DNA from: Pseudonocardia parietis
GTDB lineage: Bacteria > Actinomycetota > Actinomycetes > Mycobacteriales > Pseudonocardiaceae
Length of the DNA stretch: 64,000 nt
Reading direction: 5' to 3'
Assembly: GCF_017876315.1 (NCBI RefSeq)
Contig: NZ_JAGINU010000001.1
Span: forward strand, 6,758,001 to 6,822,000
The position numbers were made by a program, and so were the translations under genes. Of the stretch, positions 56,461 to 64,000 are shown piece after piece. A model generated the notes under the pieces. That model made no database searches. It saw only the letters and a list, made by a program, of their open reading frames with translations, and had not been told where the DNA came from. Position 1 is the stretch's first letter. Every line of letters begins with the position of its first letter.

Positions 56461-57159
56461 GTGCCCCAGGTGCAGAGGGATGTCAAGCCGGACCCGCGTT
56501 CGCGGCGCCGGGACGAACGGCGGTCGGAGATGGTCGAGGCGGCCGTCGAGGCGATCCGCGAGCACGGACCGGGGGTGTCCGTCGCGCAGATCTCCGCCGC
56601 GGCCGGCATCACGAAGCCGGTGCTCTACCGGCACTTCGCCGACCGTGCCGACCTGCAGCGGGCCGTCGGCGAACGCGCCGCGGACATGCTGATGGAACGG
56701 ATCTACCCGGTACTGGCCGTCGAGGCCGAGCCGATCGAGCACGTCGCCGCGGTGATCGACGCGTTCCTGCACGGCATCGAGGACGAGCCGCAGCTCTACC
56801 GCTTCGTCGTGGCCAACCCCGCCGAGCCGGCACCCGGCGCGGAGATCGTCGAGGACGTCCGGGGCCGGATCGCCGCCCTGCTGGCCACCCTGCTGGGCGA
56901 GCGGCTGCGCGCCGAGGGGCGCGACTCCGGCGGAGTGGAGGCCTGGGCGCACGGCCTGATCGGGATGGTCCAGTCGGCGGGCGAGTGGTGGCTGGACCGG
57001 CGCACGATGAGCCGGGACGCACTCACCAACTACCTGTCGGCGCTGATCTGGGGCGGGATCGCCGGTGTCGGCGGGATCGACTCCCCGACCGCGAACGCCG
57101 ACATCCTGCGCCTGGTCCCGGATCCGCACACCCCCACCGACGCCCGGGAGTCGCGGTGA
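56461..57159 (+). CDS. TetR-family regulator of the AurF-like cassette
   Basis: 232 aa from the GTG at 56461; a second in-frame GTG at 56470 is possible. HTH: MVEAAVEAIREHGPGVSVAQISAAAG followed by ITKPVLYRHFADRADL. The C-terminal domain contains HGLIGMVQSAGEWWLDRRTMSR, common in actinomycete TetR proteins. Two palindromic operators end directly before the start codon, so it should repress itself and the divergent diiron oxygenase gene. Its stop overlaps the DUF4873 start (GTGA). Confidence 0.92.
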   Translation: MPQVQRDVKPDPRSRRRDERRSEMVEAAVEAIREHGPGVSVAQISAAAGITKPVLYRHFADRADLQRAVGERAADMLMERIYPVLAVEAEPIEHVAAVIDAFLHGIEDEPQLYRFVVANPAEPAPGAEIVEDVRGRIAALLATLLGERLRAEGRDSGGVEAWAHGLIGMVQSAGEWWLDRRTMSRDALTNYLSALIWGGIAGVGGIDSPTANADILRLVPDPHTPTDARESR

Positions 57160-57467
57160 GCGGGCCGGAGGAGGGCTACCGCGGCCCGGCCACGCTCGTT
57201 GTCGGCGGCCGGACCCTCGACGTCGAGGTACTGCTGGACTCCCGGCACGAGCCGTTCGACGGCCGCCTGCACTGGTCGGGCCGGGTCCTCGCGCACCCCG
57301 CGCTGGGCGAGCTGCTCGACGCCGGCGGCGGGGCGGAGATCCGGACGCCCGGGCACACCGCCGTCGGGACGCTGTCCGACCCGGACCCGTGGGGCGGGCT
57401 CCGGATCGCGGGGACCGGGCACCCGCCGTTCCCGGTGGACGGCCCCCCGCCCCCGGAGTCCGACTGA
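57156..57467 (+). CDS. DUF4873-domain protein
   Basis: 103 aa small beta-rich protein: GYRGPATLVVGGRTLDVEV, HEPFDGRLHWSGRV, GLRIAGTGHPPFP. DUF4873 usually occurs as a C-terminal domain of FAD-dependent monooxygenases; here it stands alone. Its function is unknown. The GTG overlaps the TetR stop, so it is made with the regulator, and it may serve the oxidative cassette. A strong terminator hairpin follows. Confidence 0.82.
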   Translation: MSGPEEGYRGPATLVVGGRTLDVEVLLDSRHEPFDGRLHWSGRVLAHPALGELLDAGGGAEIRTPGHTAVGTLSDPDPWGGLRIAGTGHPPFPVDGPPPPESD

Positions 57468-57487
57468 CGCCGTGGCACCCGTGGAAC

Positions 57488-57531
57488 GCCGACGGGCCCG
57501 GTCCCCCGCGTGGGGAACCGGGCCCGTCGGC
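57488..57531. terminator. Bidirectional terminator after DUF4873/DUF3107
   Basis: A 15-bp perfect stem (57488-57502 with 57517-57531), extended by CCCC/GGGG with one bulged base, lies between convergent stops at 57467 and 57546. Confidence 0.85.
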
Positions 57532-57545
57532 ATCGTCCCGTGGGC

Positions 57546-57776
57546 TCAGCCGCCGAGGCCGAACCCGACCTTGCGCTCCTCAGCGGGGCCGATCTCCACG
57601 TAGGAGATCCGCCCGACCGGAACGACGAACCGGTTGCCCTGGTCGTCGGTGAGGTCCAGCAGCCCGTCGTCGGACTTCATCGCCCCGCTCACCTGCTGGG
57701 CGACCTCGTCCGGGGTGCTGTCGCTGGACACCACGAGCTCCCGCGGGGTCTCCGCGATGCCGATCTTGACCTTCAC
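57546..57776 (-). CDS. DUF3107 protein
   Basis: 76 aa, begins MKVKIGIAETPRELVV and contains GNRFVVPVGRISYVEIG and GFGLGG at the end. It matches the actinomycete DUF3107 family (M. tuberculosis Rv3208A/TB9.4). It is a small cytoplasmic protein of unknown role. The ATG at 57776 gives the normal length. Its neighbours, a TetR gene and a ferritin-like gene, are the same as in mycobacteria. Confidence 0.95.
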   Translation of the reverse strand: MKVKIGIAETPRELVVSSDSTPDEVAQQVSGAMKSDDGLLDLTDDQGNRFVVPVGRISYVEIGPAEERKVGFGLGG

Positions 57777-57836
57777 CGGTGCTCCTCCCGATCCGTCACG
57801 TCTCGCTCCTGCCCGCGCCAGGCTAGTCGACCTGGA

Positions 57837-58493
57837 TCAGGACAGCCCGAGCCTGCCCATCCGCCTGCCGTGCGCCACCTGCACCGTCTTGATCAACCCG
57901 GCGACGCCGCCCCGCTCGCCGGAGCCCAGCACGATGAACTCGGCCAGGTCGTCGCGCTCGGCGACCACCCGCTGGGCGTGCGTGACCGCCTCGCCCAGCA
58001 GCCGCCGCCCCCACAGCGCGAGCCGGTCCCGCTGCGCCGGGTTGGCCGCGCAGCCCGCCCGCACCTCGCGCTCGGCGAACGCCGAGTGCCCGGTGTCGGC
58101 GAGCACCTTGCGGACCAGCTCCCCGGTCGCCGGGTCCACCCAGCCCGCGACCTCGCGGTAGAAGTCCGCGCCCAGCCCGTCCCCGAGATAGGCCTTGACC
58201 AGCGACTCCAGCCAGCTCCGCGGAGCCGTCGACGCGTGGTAGCTGTCGACCAGCGACACGAACGGCGCCATCGCGTCGGCGACCGCGACCCCGGCACCAC
58301 CGAGATGGTCCTCGATCAGTCTGAAATGCCCGATCTCCGCGGCGGCCATGGTCGACAGCTGCGCGCGGCCGGCCAGGGTGGGCGCGGCCCGGGCGTCCTC
58401 GGCGAGCCGGTCGAACGCGGAGAGTTCGCCGTAGGCCAGCACGCCGAGGAGCTCGACGGTCACCGAACTCGGCCCGCCGGCGTCGGAGGTCAT
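57837..58493 (-). CDS. Ferritin-like fold protein (Rv3210c type)
   Basis: 218 aa, mostly helical. E and H residues in TMAAAEIGHFRLIEDHL and later helices suggest a four-helix ferritin-like or tRNA-hydroxylase-like fold, though a full diiron set cannot be confirmed by eye. Its conserved place between DUF3107 and a DEAD-box helicase gene supports the Rv3210c type. No signal peptide. The ATG at 58493 is taken. Function unknown. Confidence 0.82.
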   Translation of the reverse strand: MTSDAGGPSSVTVELLGVLAYGELSAFDRLAEDARAAPTLAGRAQLSTMAAAEIGHFRLIEDHLGGAGVAVADAMAPFVSLVDSYHASTAPRSWLESLVKAYLGDGLGADFYREVAGWVDPATGELVRKVLADTGHSAFAEREVRAGCAANPAQRDRLALWGRRLLGEAVTHAQRVVAERDDLAEFIVLGSGERGGVAGLIKTVQVAHGRRMGRLGLS

Positions 58494-58607
58494 GGCGCCA
58501 CCCTAACGGGGCCCGCCGCGGCGCCCCGACCACCTGACACGCCCGGGGCGAGGCATCTCACCGTGCGCCACCCGGTCGCGCACTTCGTGCGATCGGGTCA
58601 CGCCAGG

Positions 58608-58613
58608 TACCAT
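58608..58613 (+). promoter_or_regulatory. Candidate -10 element of the DEAD-box helicase gene
   Basis: TACCAT fits TANNNT. Transcription from here would give a leader of roughly 155-210 nt, depending on the start codon. A small hairpin CGCAC-TTC-GTGCG lies upstream at 58579-58591. Confidence 0.35.
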
Positions 58614-58777
58614 TCGGGAAGCGCGTCGCCTTTACCGGTCCGACGTGCCCACCGCGCGGGAACCGGGGAACGGGACGGGCGGCCCTACACCGGCCGCAGG
58701 CGTCTCACCGGGGCCCGCACCCGAACTGGTGCGCGCAGCGCCTCGGCGGCTCTCCCGCCCGGTCCTCCACGGACCCG

Positions 58778-60559
58778 GTGCCGGTCGAAGAGCCACGCCA
58801 CGGCTCCTGTGCGCGGAGAGAGGCGATCACCCTGTCCGTTTCCGAGAGCAGCCCCGAGACCCCGCCCGAAGCCGACCCGGGCTTCGAGGCCACCGGCATC
58901 ACCCCCGCCGACGCTCCGTCCGGCTCCCCGCTCCCCGCCGAGGGAGACAAGCTTCCCCCCACGTTCGCCGAGCTCGGCGTCCGCGACGAGATCGTCTCCG
59001 CACTCGCGGAGAACGACATCGTCCGCACGTTCGCGATCCAGGAGCTGACCCTTCCGCTGGCCCTGGACGGCGAGGACGTCATCGGCCAGGCCCGCACCGG
59101 CACCGGCAAGACGCTGGGCTTCGGCGTGCCGCTGCTGCAGCGGGTCGTCCCGCCGAAGGAGCAGCCGGCCGCGACCGCCGAGGGCGAGGCGGCCGACCGT
59201 TCCAAGGACGTCCCGCAGGCGCTGGTCGTCGTCCCGACCCGTGAGCTGTGCGTGCAGGTCGCGCGCGACATCGCCGCGGCCGGCAAGAACCTCGGCACAC
59301 GCGTCGTCGCGATCTACGGCGGCCGCGCCTACGAGCCGCAGCTGGAGGCGCTGCGCAAGGGCGTCGACATCGTCGTCGGTACCCCGGGCCGGCTCCTCGA
59401 CCTCGCCGAGCAGCGGCACCTGGTCCTCGGCCGGGTCAAGGCACTCGTCCTGGACGAGGCCGACGAGATGCTCGACCTGGGCTTCCTGCCCGACGTCGAG
59501 CGGATCCTGCGGATGCTGCCCGAGCAGCGGCACACGATGCTGTTCTCGGCCACCATGCCGGGCCCGATCGTGCAGCTGTCCCGGGCGTTCCTGACCCGCC
59601 CGACGCACATCCGCGCGGAGGAGGCCGACCAGGGCTCCATCCACGAGCGGACCAAGCAGCTCGTCTACCGCGCGCACGCGATGGACAAGGTCGAGCTGGT
59701 CACCCGCGTCCTGCAGGCCAAGGACCGCGGCCTGACGATGATCTTCGCCCGGACCAAGCGGACCGTGCAGCGGGTCGCCGACGACCTCGCCGAGCGCGGC
59801 TTCGCCGCGGCCGCGGTGCACGGTGACCTCGGCCAGGGCGCCCGCGAGCAGGCGCTGCGCGCGTTCCGCTCGCAGAAGGTCGACGTCCTGGTCGCGACCG
59901 ACGTCGCCGCGCGCGGCATCGACGTCACCGACGTCACGCACGTCATCAACTACCAGTGCCCCGAGGATGCGAAAACCTACATCCACCGGATCGGCCGCAC
60001 CGGGCGTGCCGGGAAGGAGGGCGTCGCCGTCACGCTGGTCGACTGGGACGAGATGCCCCGCTGGAAGCTGATCTCCGACGACCTGAACCTGGGCATCGAC
60101 GAGCCGGTCGAGACGTACTCGACGTCCGACCACCTGTTCGCCGACCTGGGCATCGCGCCCGGTGCGAGCGGACGGCTGCCGCTGTCCGCGCGTACCCGGG
60201 TCGGGCTGGACGCCGAGTACATCGACGCCGAGGGCGACCACCAGGGCGCCCGCAAGCAGCGCGGCGGCCGCCCGGACCGGGGCGGCGCCCCGGCCGAGGA
60301 CGACACCCGTCGCCCCCGCCGCCGCCGGGCCCGGACGCGCACCCGCGGCGGGGTCACGGTCGACGCCGAGGCTCCCGCTGCCGACGCGGGCGCCGGCTCC
60401 GGGGCCACCGCCCCGCAGAACGGCCCGGCGTCCGACGCGGGCACCGGTGAGGGCGATGCGGGCACTCCGCGCCGCCGCCGGCGCCGTGGTGGTGGTTCCC
60501 GCCGCCGCTCGGACGCCGGTGACGGATCCACCGGCGACGCCGACGCCGCCGCCAGCTGA
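58778..60559 (+). CDS. DEAD-box RNA helicase (RhlE-like)
   Basis: 593 aa from the GTG at 58778. The Q motif region TFAELGV...FAIQELTLP, Walker A ARTGTGKT (105-112), VPTRELCVQ, TPGRLLD, DEADEML, SATMP, and HRIGRTGR are complete. The C-terminal ~130 residues are disordered with Arg-rich blocks (RRPRRRRARTRTRGG, RRRRRRGGGSRRR), suiting RNA binding. It acts in RNA remodelling or decay. An alternative CTG at 58832, with GGAGAGAGG 4-13 bases before it, would remove 18 poorly conserved residues. The 284-bp gap upstream holds its promoter and that of the divergent ferritin-like gene. Confidence 0.93.
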   Translation: MPVEEPRHGSCARREAITLSVSESSPETPPEADPGFEATGITPADAPSGSPLPAEGDKLPPTFAELGVRDEIVSALAENDIVRTFAIQELTLPLALDGEDVIGQARTGTGKTLGFGVPLLQRVVPPKEQPAATAEGEAADRSKDVPQALVVVPTRELCVQVARDIAAAGKNLGTRVVAIYGGRAYEPQLEALRKGVDIVVGTPGRLLDLAEQRHLVLGRVKALVLDEADEMLDLGFLPDVERILRMLPEQRHTMLFSATMPGPIVQLSRAFLTRPTHIRAEEADQGSIHERTKQLVYRAHAMDKVELVTRVLQAKDRGLTMIFARTKRTVQRVADDLAERGFAAAAVHGDLGQGAREQALRAFRSQKVDVLVATDVAARGIDVTDVTHVINYQCPEDAKTYIHRIGRTGRAGKEGVAVTLVDWDEMPRWKLISDDLNLGIDEPVETYSTSDHLFADLGIAPGASGRLPLSARTRVGLDAEYIDAEGDHQGARKQRGGRPDRGGAPAEDDTRRPRRRRARTRTRGGVTVDAEAPAADAGAGSGATAPQNGPASDAGTGEGDAGTPRRRRRRGGGSRRRSDAGDGSTGDADAAAS

Positions 60560-60574
60560 CGAGTTCGTCCCAGC

Positions 60575-61828
60575 GTGCTGCGGCCGCGGGACCTGCGGCT
60601 CCGATGGATGCCCTGGCCGCAGGTACCAGCCGAACGACGACACCGCGGCGACCGCATGGTCGCCGCGGTGCTCGTGTTGCTGCTGGGCGGAGCGGGGCTG
60701 CTCTACGGTGTGCAGAGCCCGGCGGCGAACACCGAGTCCGTCCCGGCGACCGCCGCTGCGACACCCCCGCCGCCGGCCGGGGCCGTGCCACCGACGTTCA
60801 CCGAGCTCTGGCGGGCCCCGAGCCCGGCCACCCCGACCGTCCTCGTGGCCGGCGACGGTGTGGTCGTGGCGGAGGGGTCCCGGGTCTCCGGCCGCGACGC
60901 CGTCACCGGGGCACAGCGGTGGAGCTACACCCGTGACCTGCCGCTGTGCACCACCGGTGTCGCCGACGGCCGGGTCATGGCGCTCTACCGCAACGACCAG
61001 TACTGCTCCGAGCTGACCACACTCGGCCCCGACACCGGTGAGCGCGGCCCGACCCGGACCCTCGACGCACGCCCCGGCACCCGGCTGATCGGCCAGGACC
61101 CGGTGCTGGCGACCGGCGTGGACTATCTCGAGACCTTCCGCTCCGATCTCGTCCGCACCGCCGAGTACGGCACCGTCCGCGCGCCGGAGGAGCCCGGCGA
61201 CCAGCCGCGTGCCGGATGCACCTTCCGGTCCTTCGCCACCGCCCGGGACCGGGCCGGTGTGCTCGAGCGCTGTCCCGGCGAGGCGTCCGAACGGCTGTCG
61301 GTGATCCGGCCCAGCGGCTCGGAGGGCGACCAGCCGGCCTTCGACTCGTCCGCCGAGATCGGCACCGACGGGGCACAGCTGATCGCGCTCTCCGCGGAGC
61401 GGGCCGCGGTGCTGCTCCCCGGCACCCCGCGGCTCGCGCTCTACGACCGCGGCGGGCGCAAGGTCGGCGAGTTCCCGGTCGCCGCGGGCGCCCAGATCAG
61501 CGTCCCGGCCGACGGCGTCGCCCGGACCTCGTCCGACGAGGACACCCGCTACTGGTGGACGGGAGGCGCCACCGTCGCCCTCGACAGCGCCACGCTCGAG
61601 CCCCGCTGGTCGGTTCCCGGCACGTCCGGGCCCGGAGCCCGCTACGGCGACCGTCTGCTGGTCCCGGTGCCCGGGGGCGTCGCCGACGTCGACCCGGACA
61701 CCGGGGCCGTCGCCCGCACCGTGCCCGTCGACCGCGGCGCCTGGACCGGCCCGGTGCAGGTCGCGGCGCAGGGCGGTCTGCTGGTGGAGCTGCGCGGGGA
61801 CGAGATCGTGGTGCTCGGCCCGGCCTGA
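60575..61828 (+). CDS. Membrane-anchored PQQ-like beta-propeller protein (Rv3212 type)
   Basis: 417 aa. A basic N-terminus and one membrane helix (about 28-46) lead to an extracellular domain of repeated beta-propeller blades (for example GDGVVVAEGSRVSGRDAVTGAQRWSY and GGATVALDSATLEPRWSV). The function is unknown; mycobacterial Rv3212 is the positional counterpart. It starts 15 bp after the DEAD-box stop and is probably cotranscribed. It converges on the next gene with a 19-bp gap. Confidence 0.85.
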   Translation: MLRPRDLRLRWMPWPQVPAERRHRGDRMVAAVLVLLLGGAGLLYGVQSPAANTESVPATAAATPPPPAGAVPPTFTELWRAPSPATPTVLVAGDGVVVAEGSRVSGRDAVTGAQRWSYTRDLPLCTTGVADGRVMALYRNDQYCSELTTLGPDTGERGPTRTLDARPGTRLIGQDPVLATGVDYLETFRSDLVRTAEYGTVRAPEEPGDQPRAGCTFRSFATARDRAGVLERCPGEASERLSVIRPSGSEGDQPAFDSSAEIGTDGAQLIALSAERAAVLLPGTPRLALYDRGGRKVGEFPVAAGAQISVPADGVARTSSDEDTRYWWTGGATVALDSATLEPRWSVPGTSGPGARYGDRLLVPVPGGVADVDPDTGAVARTVPVDRGAWTGPVQVAAQGGLLVELRGDEIVVLGPA

Positions 61829-61847
61829 GCGCCGGGCGCCCGGTCCG

Positions 61848-62588
61848 CTACAGGAACCAGCCCAGGCCGAGCACCAGGGCGGCGATCCCGACCACGCCGA
61901 GGGCGGCGAGTGTTCCGGTCCGGTCGCCGCGGCGGTCGGCCACCACCTGCCCGGCGACGGCGGCGACCGCCGCGGCGAAATGCGCCGTCAGGTCGGCCGC
62001 CCCCGGGCCGGGCACACCGTTGCGACCGGCGAACCACTCGACGACGCCGAGCCCGACCGCGAGCACGACGATGCCGCCGGCCAGCACGCCGCTCAGCCCC
62101 CGCAGCAACCGGCCGGGCCCGGAGGGCCGGACCGGTGCCGTCGGGGAACCGGCCGGGCGCGGGGGCCGTCGGGTGCCCCGGCCACCGGAGGGCGGGCGGG
62201 CCGCCGGGTGGTCGTCGTGGCGCTCCGCGCGGCCGGCGCCGGGCAGCCCGCGCCGCGAGCCCGCTCCCTCGCTCCCGTCGCGCGGACCGCCGCCGTTCGC
62301 GCCCGGCCCGCCGCTGCGACCGGGTCGGCCGCCGGGCGCAGGGCCGCCGGGCCCCGGGGCGGCACGCCGCCCACCCGGTGCGGACCGGGGCGGTCCATCC
62401 GGACGCGGGCCGTCCTGCGGACCTCCCGGTACCGCACCCCGGGTCGGCCTGGTGGGCGGTTCGGGTCCGCTACCCGGCCGGAACCCACCACCGCCGCGCG
62501 GAGCGTGCTGCGCCCTCGGCGGGCCGGGCGGACGGGCGTCCGGGGCCGGGCGTCCGCGGGGGTCGGGGCGAGGGTGATCGGTACTCAC
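61848..62588 (-). CDS. Two-helix membrane protein with disordered N-terminus
   Basis: 246 aa. Residues 1-155 are Pro/Gly/Arg-rich and disordered. Two or three membrane helices follow (about 163-185, 197-215, 225-246), with a short charged loop. No family is recognised. The GTG at 62588 overlaps the stop of the nuclease gene upstream (GTGA), so the two are coupled. It might anchor the nuclease or be unrelated. Confidence 0.72.
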   Translation of the reverse strand: MSTDHPRPDPRGRPAPDARPPGPPRAQHAPRGGGGFRPGSGPEPPTRPTRGAVPGGPQDGPRPDGPPRSAPGGRRAAPGPGGPAPGGRPGRSGGPGANGGGPRDGSEGAGSRRGLPGAGRAERHDDHPAARPPSGGRGTRRPPRPAGSPTAPVRPSGPGRLLRGLSGVLAGGIVVLAVGLGVVEWFAGRNGVPGPGAADLTAHFAAAVAAVAGQVVADRRGDRTGTLAALGVVGIAALVLGLGWFL

Positions 62589-63466
62589 GGGGCCAACAGG
62601 TCCCACGGGCGCGGCTGGGGCACGGCGGCCCGCCCCTGCGGACAGTGCCGCCGGACCGGGCAGGTTCCGCACTGCGTACCGGTACGCACCGGGAACAGTG
62701 TCTCCGGATCCCCGCCCGCCGTGAGCGCGGTGGTCGCCGCGGCGGCCTCGTCCGCGGTCCGCTCGGCGGCCGCGACGTGCGCGGCCAGCGAGTCGTCGTC
62801 GTGCTCCCACGCGGCGACGGTGCCGGTCGGGACGTGGTGCAGCTCCACCTGCCGGCACCGGCGGCGGAAGACGTTCCCGGCGGCGACGGCGTAGAGCGCG
62901 AGCTGGCGGGAGTCGCGGGCGTCGGCGGCGGACGGGACCCGCCGGCCGGTCTTGAAGTCGACGACCCTCAGGTCGCCGCCGTCGTCGTCCAGGCGGTCGA
63001 TCCGGCCCTCCACGAGCAGGCGGCCGGCCGGTGCGCTCACCCACCGCTCGACGGCGACCGGCTCGCTCCGCCCGGCGGGCCCGTCCGCGGCCGCGGCCAG
63101 CCAGTCCCGGGCCCGCTCGCGGTAGCGGGCGGCCTGCGCGGCGTCGGCGAACCCCTCGCCGGACCAGTGCCTGCCGACCAGTGCGGCGGCTGCGGCCGGG
63201 GTCCGCCGGTCCGCAGGCAGGCCCGCCAGCGCGCGCAGCGCGAGGTGCACGACGGCGCCCAGCGTGGTGTGCGCGAACGCGCCGCCCCGGGCCGGTGCCG
63301 GCCGGTCGACGTGCAGCATCCGGAAGCGCCGTGGGCAGGTGTCCCAGGTGTCGAGACGGGCGGGGGTCACCCGGTGCAGCGCGGCCGCACCGAAATCCGG
63401 ATCCAGCAGGTCCAGGCCGAGCTGGCCGTCCGGACACCCGGTGGTGCGAGGCGTGGTCCGGGCCAT
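62585..63466 (-). CDS. RecB-family exonuclease with probable Fe-S cluster
   Basis: 293 aa PD-(D/E)xK nuclease (PF12705-like). An N-terminal Cys in WDTCPRRF and three C-terminal cysteines in C-x2-C-x5-C (CGTCPVRRHC) form the [4Fe-4S] staple of the AddB/Cas4-like group. The catalytic core is EGRIDRLD...VVDFKTG with QLALYAVAA. It is a stand-alone nuclease without motor; DNA end processing is likely. The ATG at 63466 opens the gene. Confidence 0.9.
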   Translation of the reverse strand: MARTTPRTTGCPDGQLGLDLLDPDFGAAALHRVTPARLDTWDTCPRRFRMLHVDRPAPARGGAFAHTTLGAVVHLALRALAGLPADRRTPAAAAALVGRHWSGEGFADAAQAARYRERARDWLAAAADGPAGRSEPVAVERWVSAPAGRLLVEGRIDRLDDDGGDLRVVDFKTGRRVPSAADARDSRQLALYAVAAGNVFRRRCRQVELHHVPTGTVAAWEHDDDSLAAHVAAAERTADEAAAATTALTAGGDPETLFPVRTGTQCGTCPVRRHCPQGRAAVPQPRPWDLLAP

Positions 63467-63582
63467 CCGCCAACGGTACAGCGACCCCGGTCGCCCTCCG
63501 TCGATCGCCCGTCACCCGGCCACCCGGCGCACCGCCCGGCGCTCCCTGATCGGCCCGCGAGCGTGCTCCGCCACGGGCCGGT

Positions 63583-64000
63583 TCAGTCCCGGACGACCGC
63601 CACACCGGTGGCACGGTCGGCGATCGCCTCGAAGACCTCGGGGGCGGTGGTCTCCTCGGCGAGCGGGGTCGGCTTGTTGGTGCCGTGGTAGTCGCTCGAG
63701 CCGGTCACGATCAGCCCGTGCTCGGCGGCCAGCCCCCGCAGGAGCTCCCGGTCCTGCGCCACGTGGTTCGGGTGGTCCACCTCGACCCCGCCGAGGCCGC
63801 GCCCGGCCAGCTCGACCAGCACCGACGGCTCGACCACCCGCCCGCGGACCCGGGCCAGCGGGTGGGCGAACACCGAGACCCCACCCGCCGCGGAGATCAT
63901 CTCGACTGCCGTCTCGACCGCCGTGTCGGCCCGCGGCACGTAGTACGGGCTGTCGTTGTGCAGCAGCTCGACGAACGCGGCGTCCACCGACTCGACGACG
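63583..64000 (-). CDS. PHP-domain protein, C-terminal part (truncated by the window)
   Basis: The last ~139 residues of a PHP phosphoesterase (YciV/RNase AM-like). Visible metal-site motifs are VSVFAHPLAR, GVEVDHPNH and TGSSDYHG. The 5' end lies beyond position 64000. Family members hydrolyse nucleoside 3',5'-bisphosphates or 5'-RNA ends. It is on the same strand as the RecB-like nuclease with a 116-bp gap. Confidence 0.88.
   Translation of the reverse strand, partial: VVESVDAAFVELLHNDSPYYVPRADTAVETAVEMISAAGGVSVFAHPLARVRGRVVEPSVLVELAGRGLGGVEVDHPNHVAQDRELLRGLAAEHGLIVTGSSDYHGTNKPTPLAEETTAPEVFEAIADRATGVAVVRD

Overview
This window reads as chromosome of a high-GC actinomycete. By eye it is above 70% G+C, uses many GTG starts and has many 4-base stop/start overlaps. 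The family Pseudonocardiaceae, perhaps Pseudonocardia, fits best. The support is an F420-type LLM oxidoreductase, AdnAB-type helicase-nucleases, MoeZ, DUF3107, and a GlnR/NnaR-style nitrate locus. The genus is an inference. From memory, the backbone nudC, K+ channel, adnB, adnA, alkyltransferase-like gene, TIGR02569 gene, moeZ, TetR, DUF3107, ferritin-like gene, DEAD-box helicase and PQQ-like gene follows Mycobacterium tuberculosis Rv3199c to Rv3212 in order and mostly in orientation. Other gene blocks are interleaved with it. No rRNA, tRNA, CRISPR array or complete insertion sequence was seen, and no stretch longer than 300 bases lacks a gene.

Layout. 0-5 kb: proA, a pair of M16 peptidases and nudC, all leftward. 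5-9 kb: a DUF4142-like lipoprotein with a sortase, xthA and a TrkA-N K+ channel. 9.2-15.4 kb: a rightward block with a soluble LytS-type kinase, a LytTR regulator, and two two-part solute:sodium symporters, the second being ActP. 15.5-26.6 kb: adnB and adnA, separated by a GH16 membrane protein, serS and an LLM oxidoreductase. 26.6-28.4 kb: an alkyltransferase-like gene and a membrane serine hydrolase.

28.6-43.1 kb is the nitrate/nitrite assimilation region. It holds narK and a molybdopterin nitrate reductase, a NirB-like electron-transfer flavoprotein, nirB, nirD, an NnaR-like uroporphyrinogen-III synthase/regulator, a sirohydrochlorin chelatase-like gene and a glutamine methyltransferase-like gene. 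Transporter, reductases, siroheme supply and regulator sit together. A 66-bp promoter element is shared by nirB and the flavoprotein gene. A lower-GC SF1 helicase gene lies between these two.

43-50.5 kb: a TIGR02569 protein, a 1222-residue low-complexity membrane protein carrying an array of DNA palindromes, moeZ and an alpha/beta hydrolase. 50.6-53.7 kb: the most unusual pair. An exported protein resembles copper-associated extracellular proteins, and a protein keeps the outline of a heavy-metal P-type ATPase. Both have lost the residues expected to bind metal or carry out catalysis. 53.8-57.5 kb: two TetR regulators, one inside a divergent cassette with an AurF-like diiron protein, a hydrolase and DUF4873. 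57.5-64 kb: DUF3107, ferritin-like protein, DEAD-box helicase, PQQ-like protein, a small membrane protein, a RecB-family nuclease and the 3' part of a PHP-domain gene cut by the window end.
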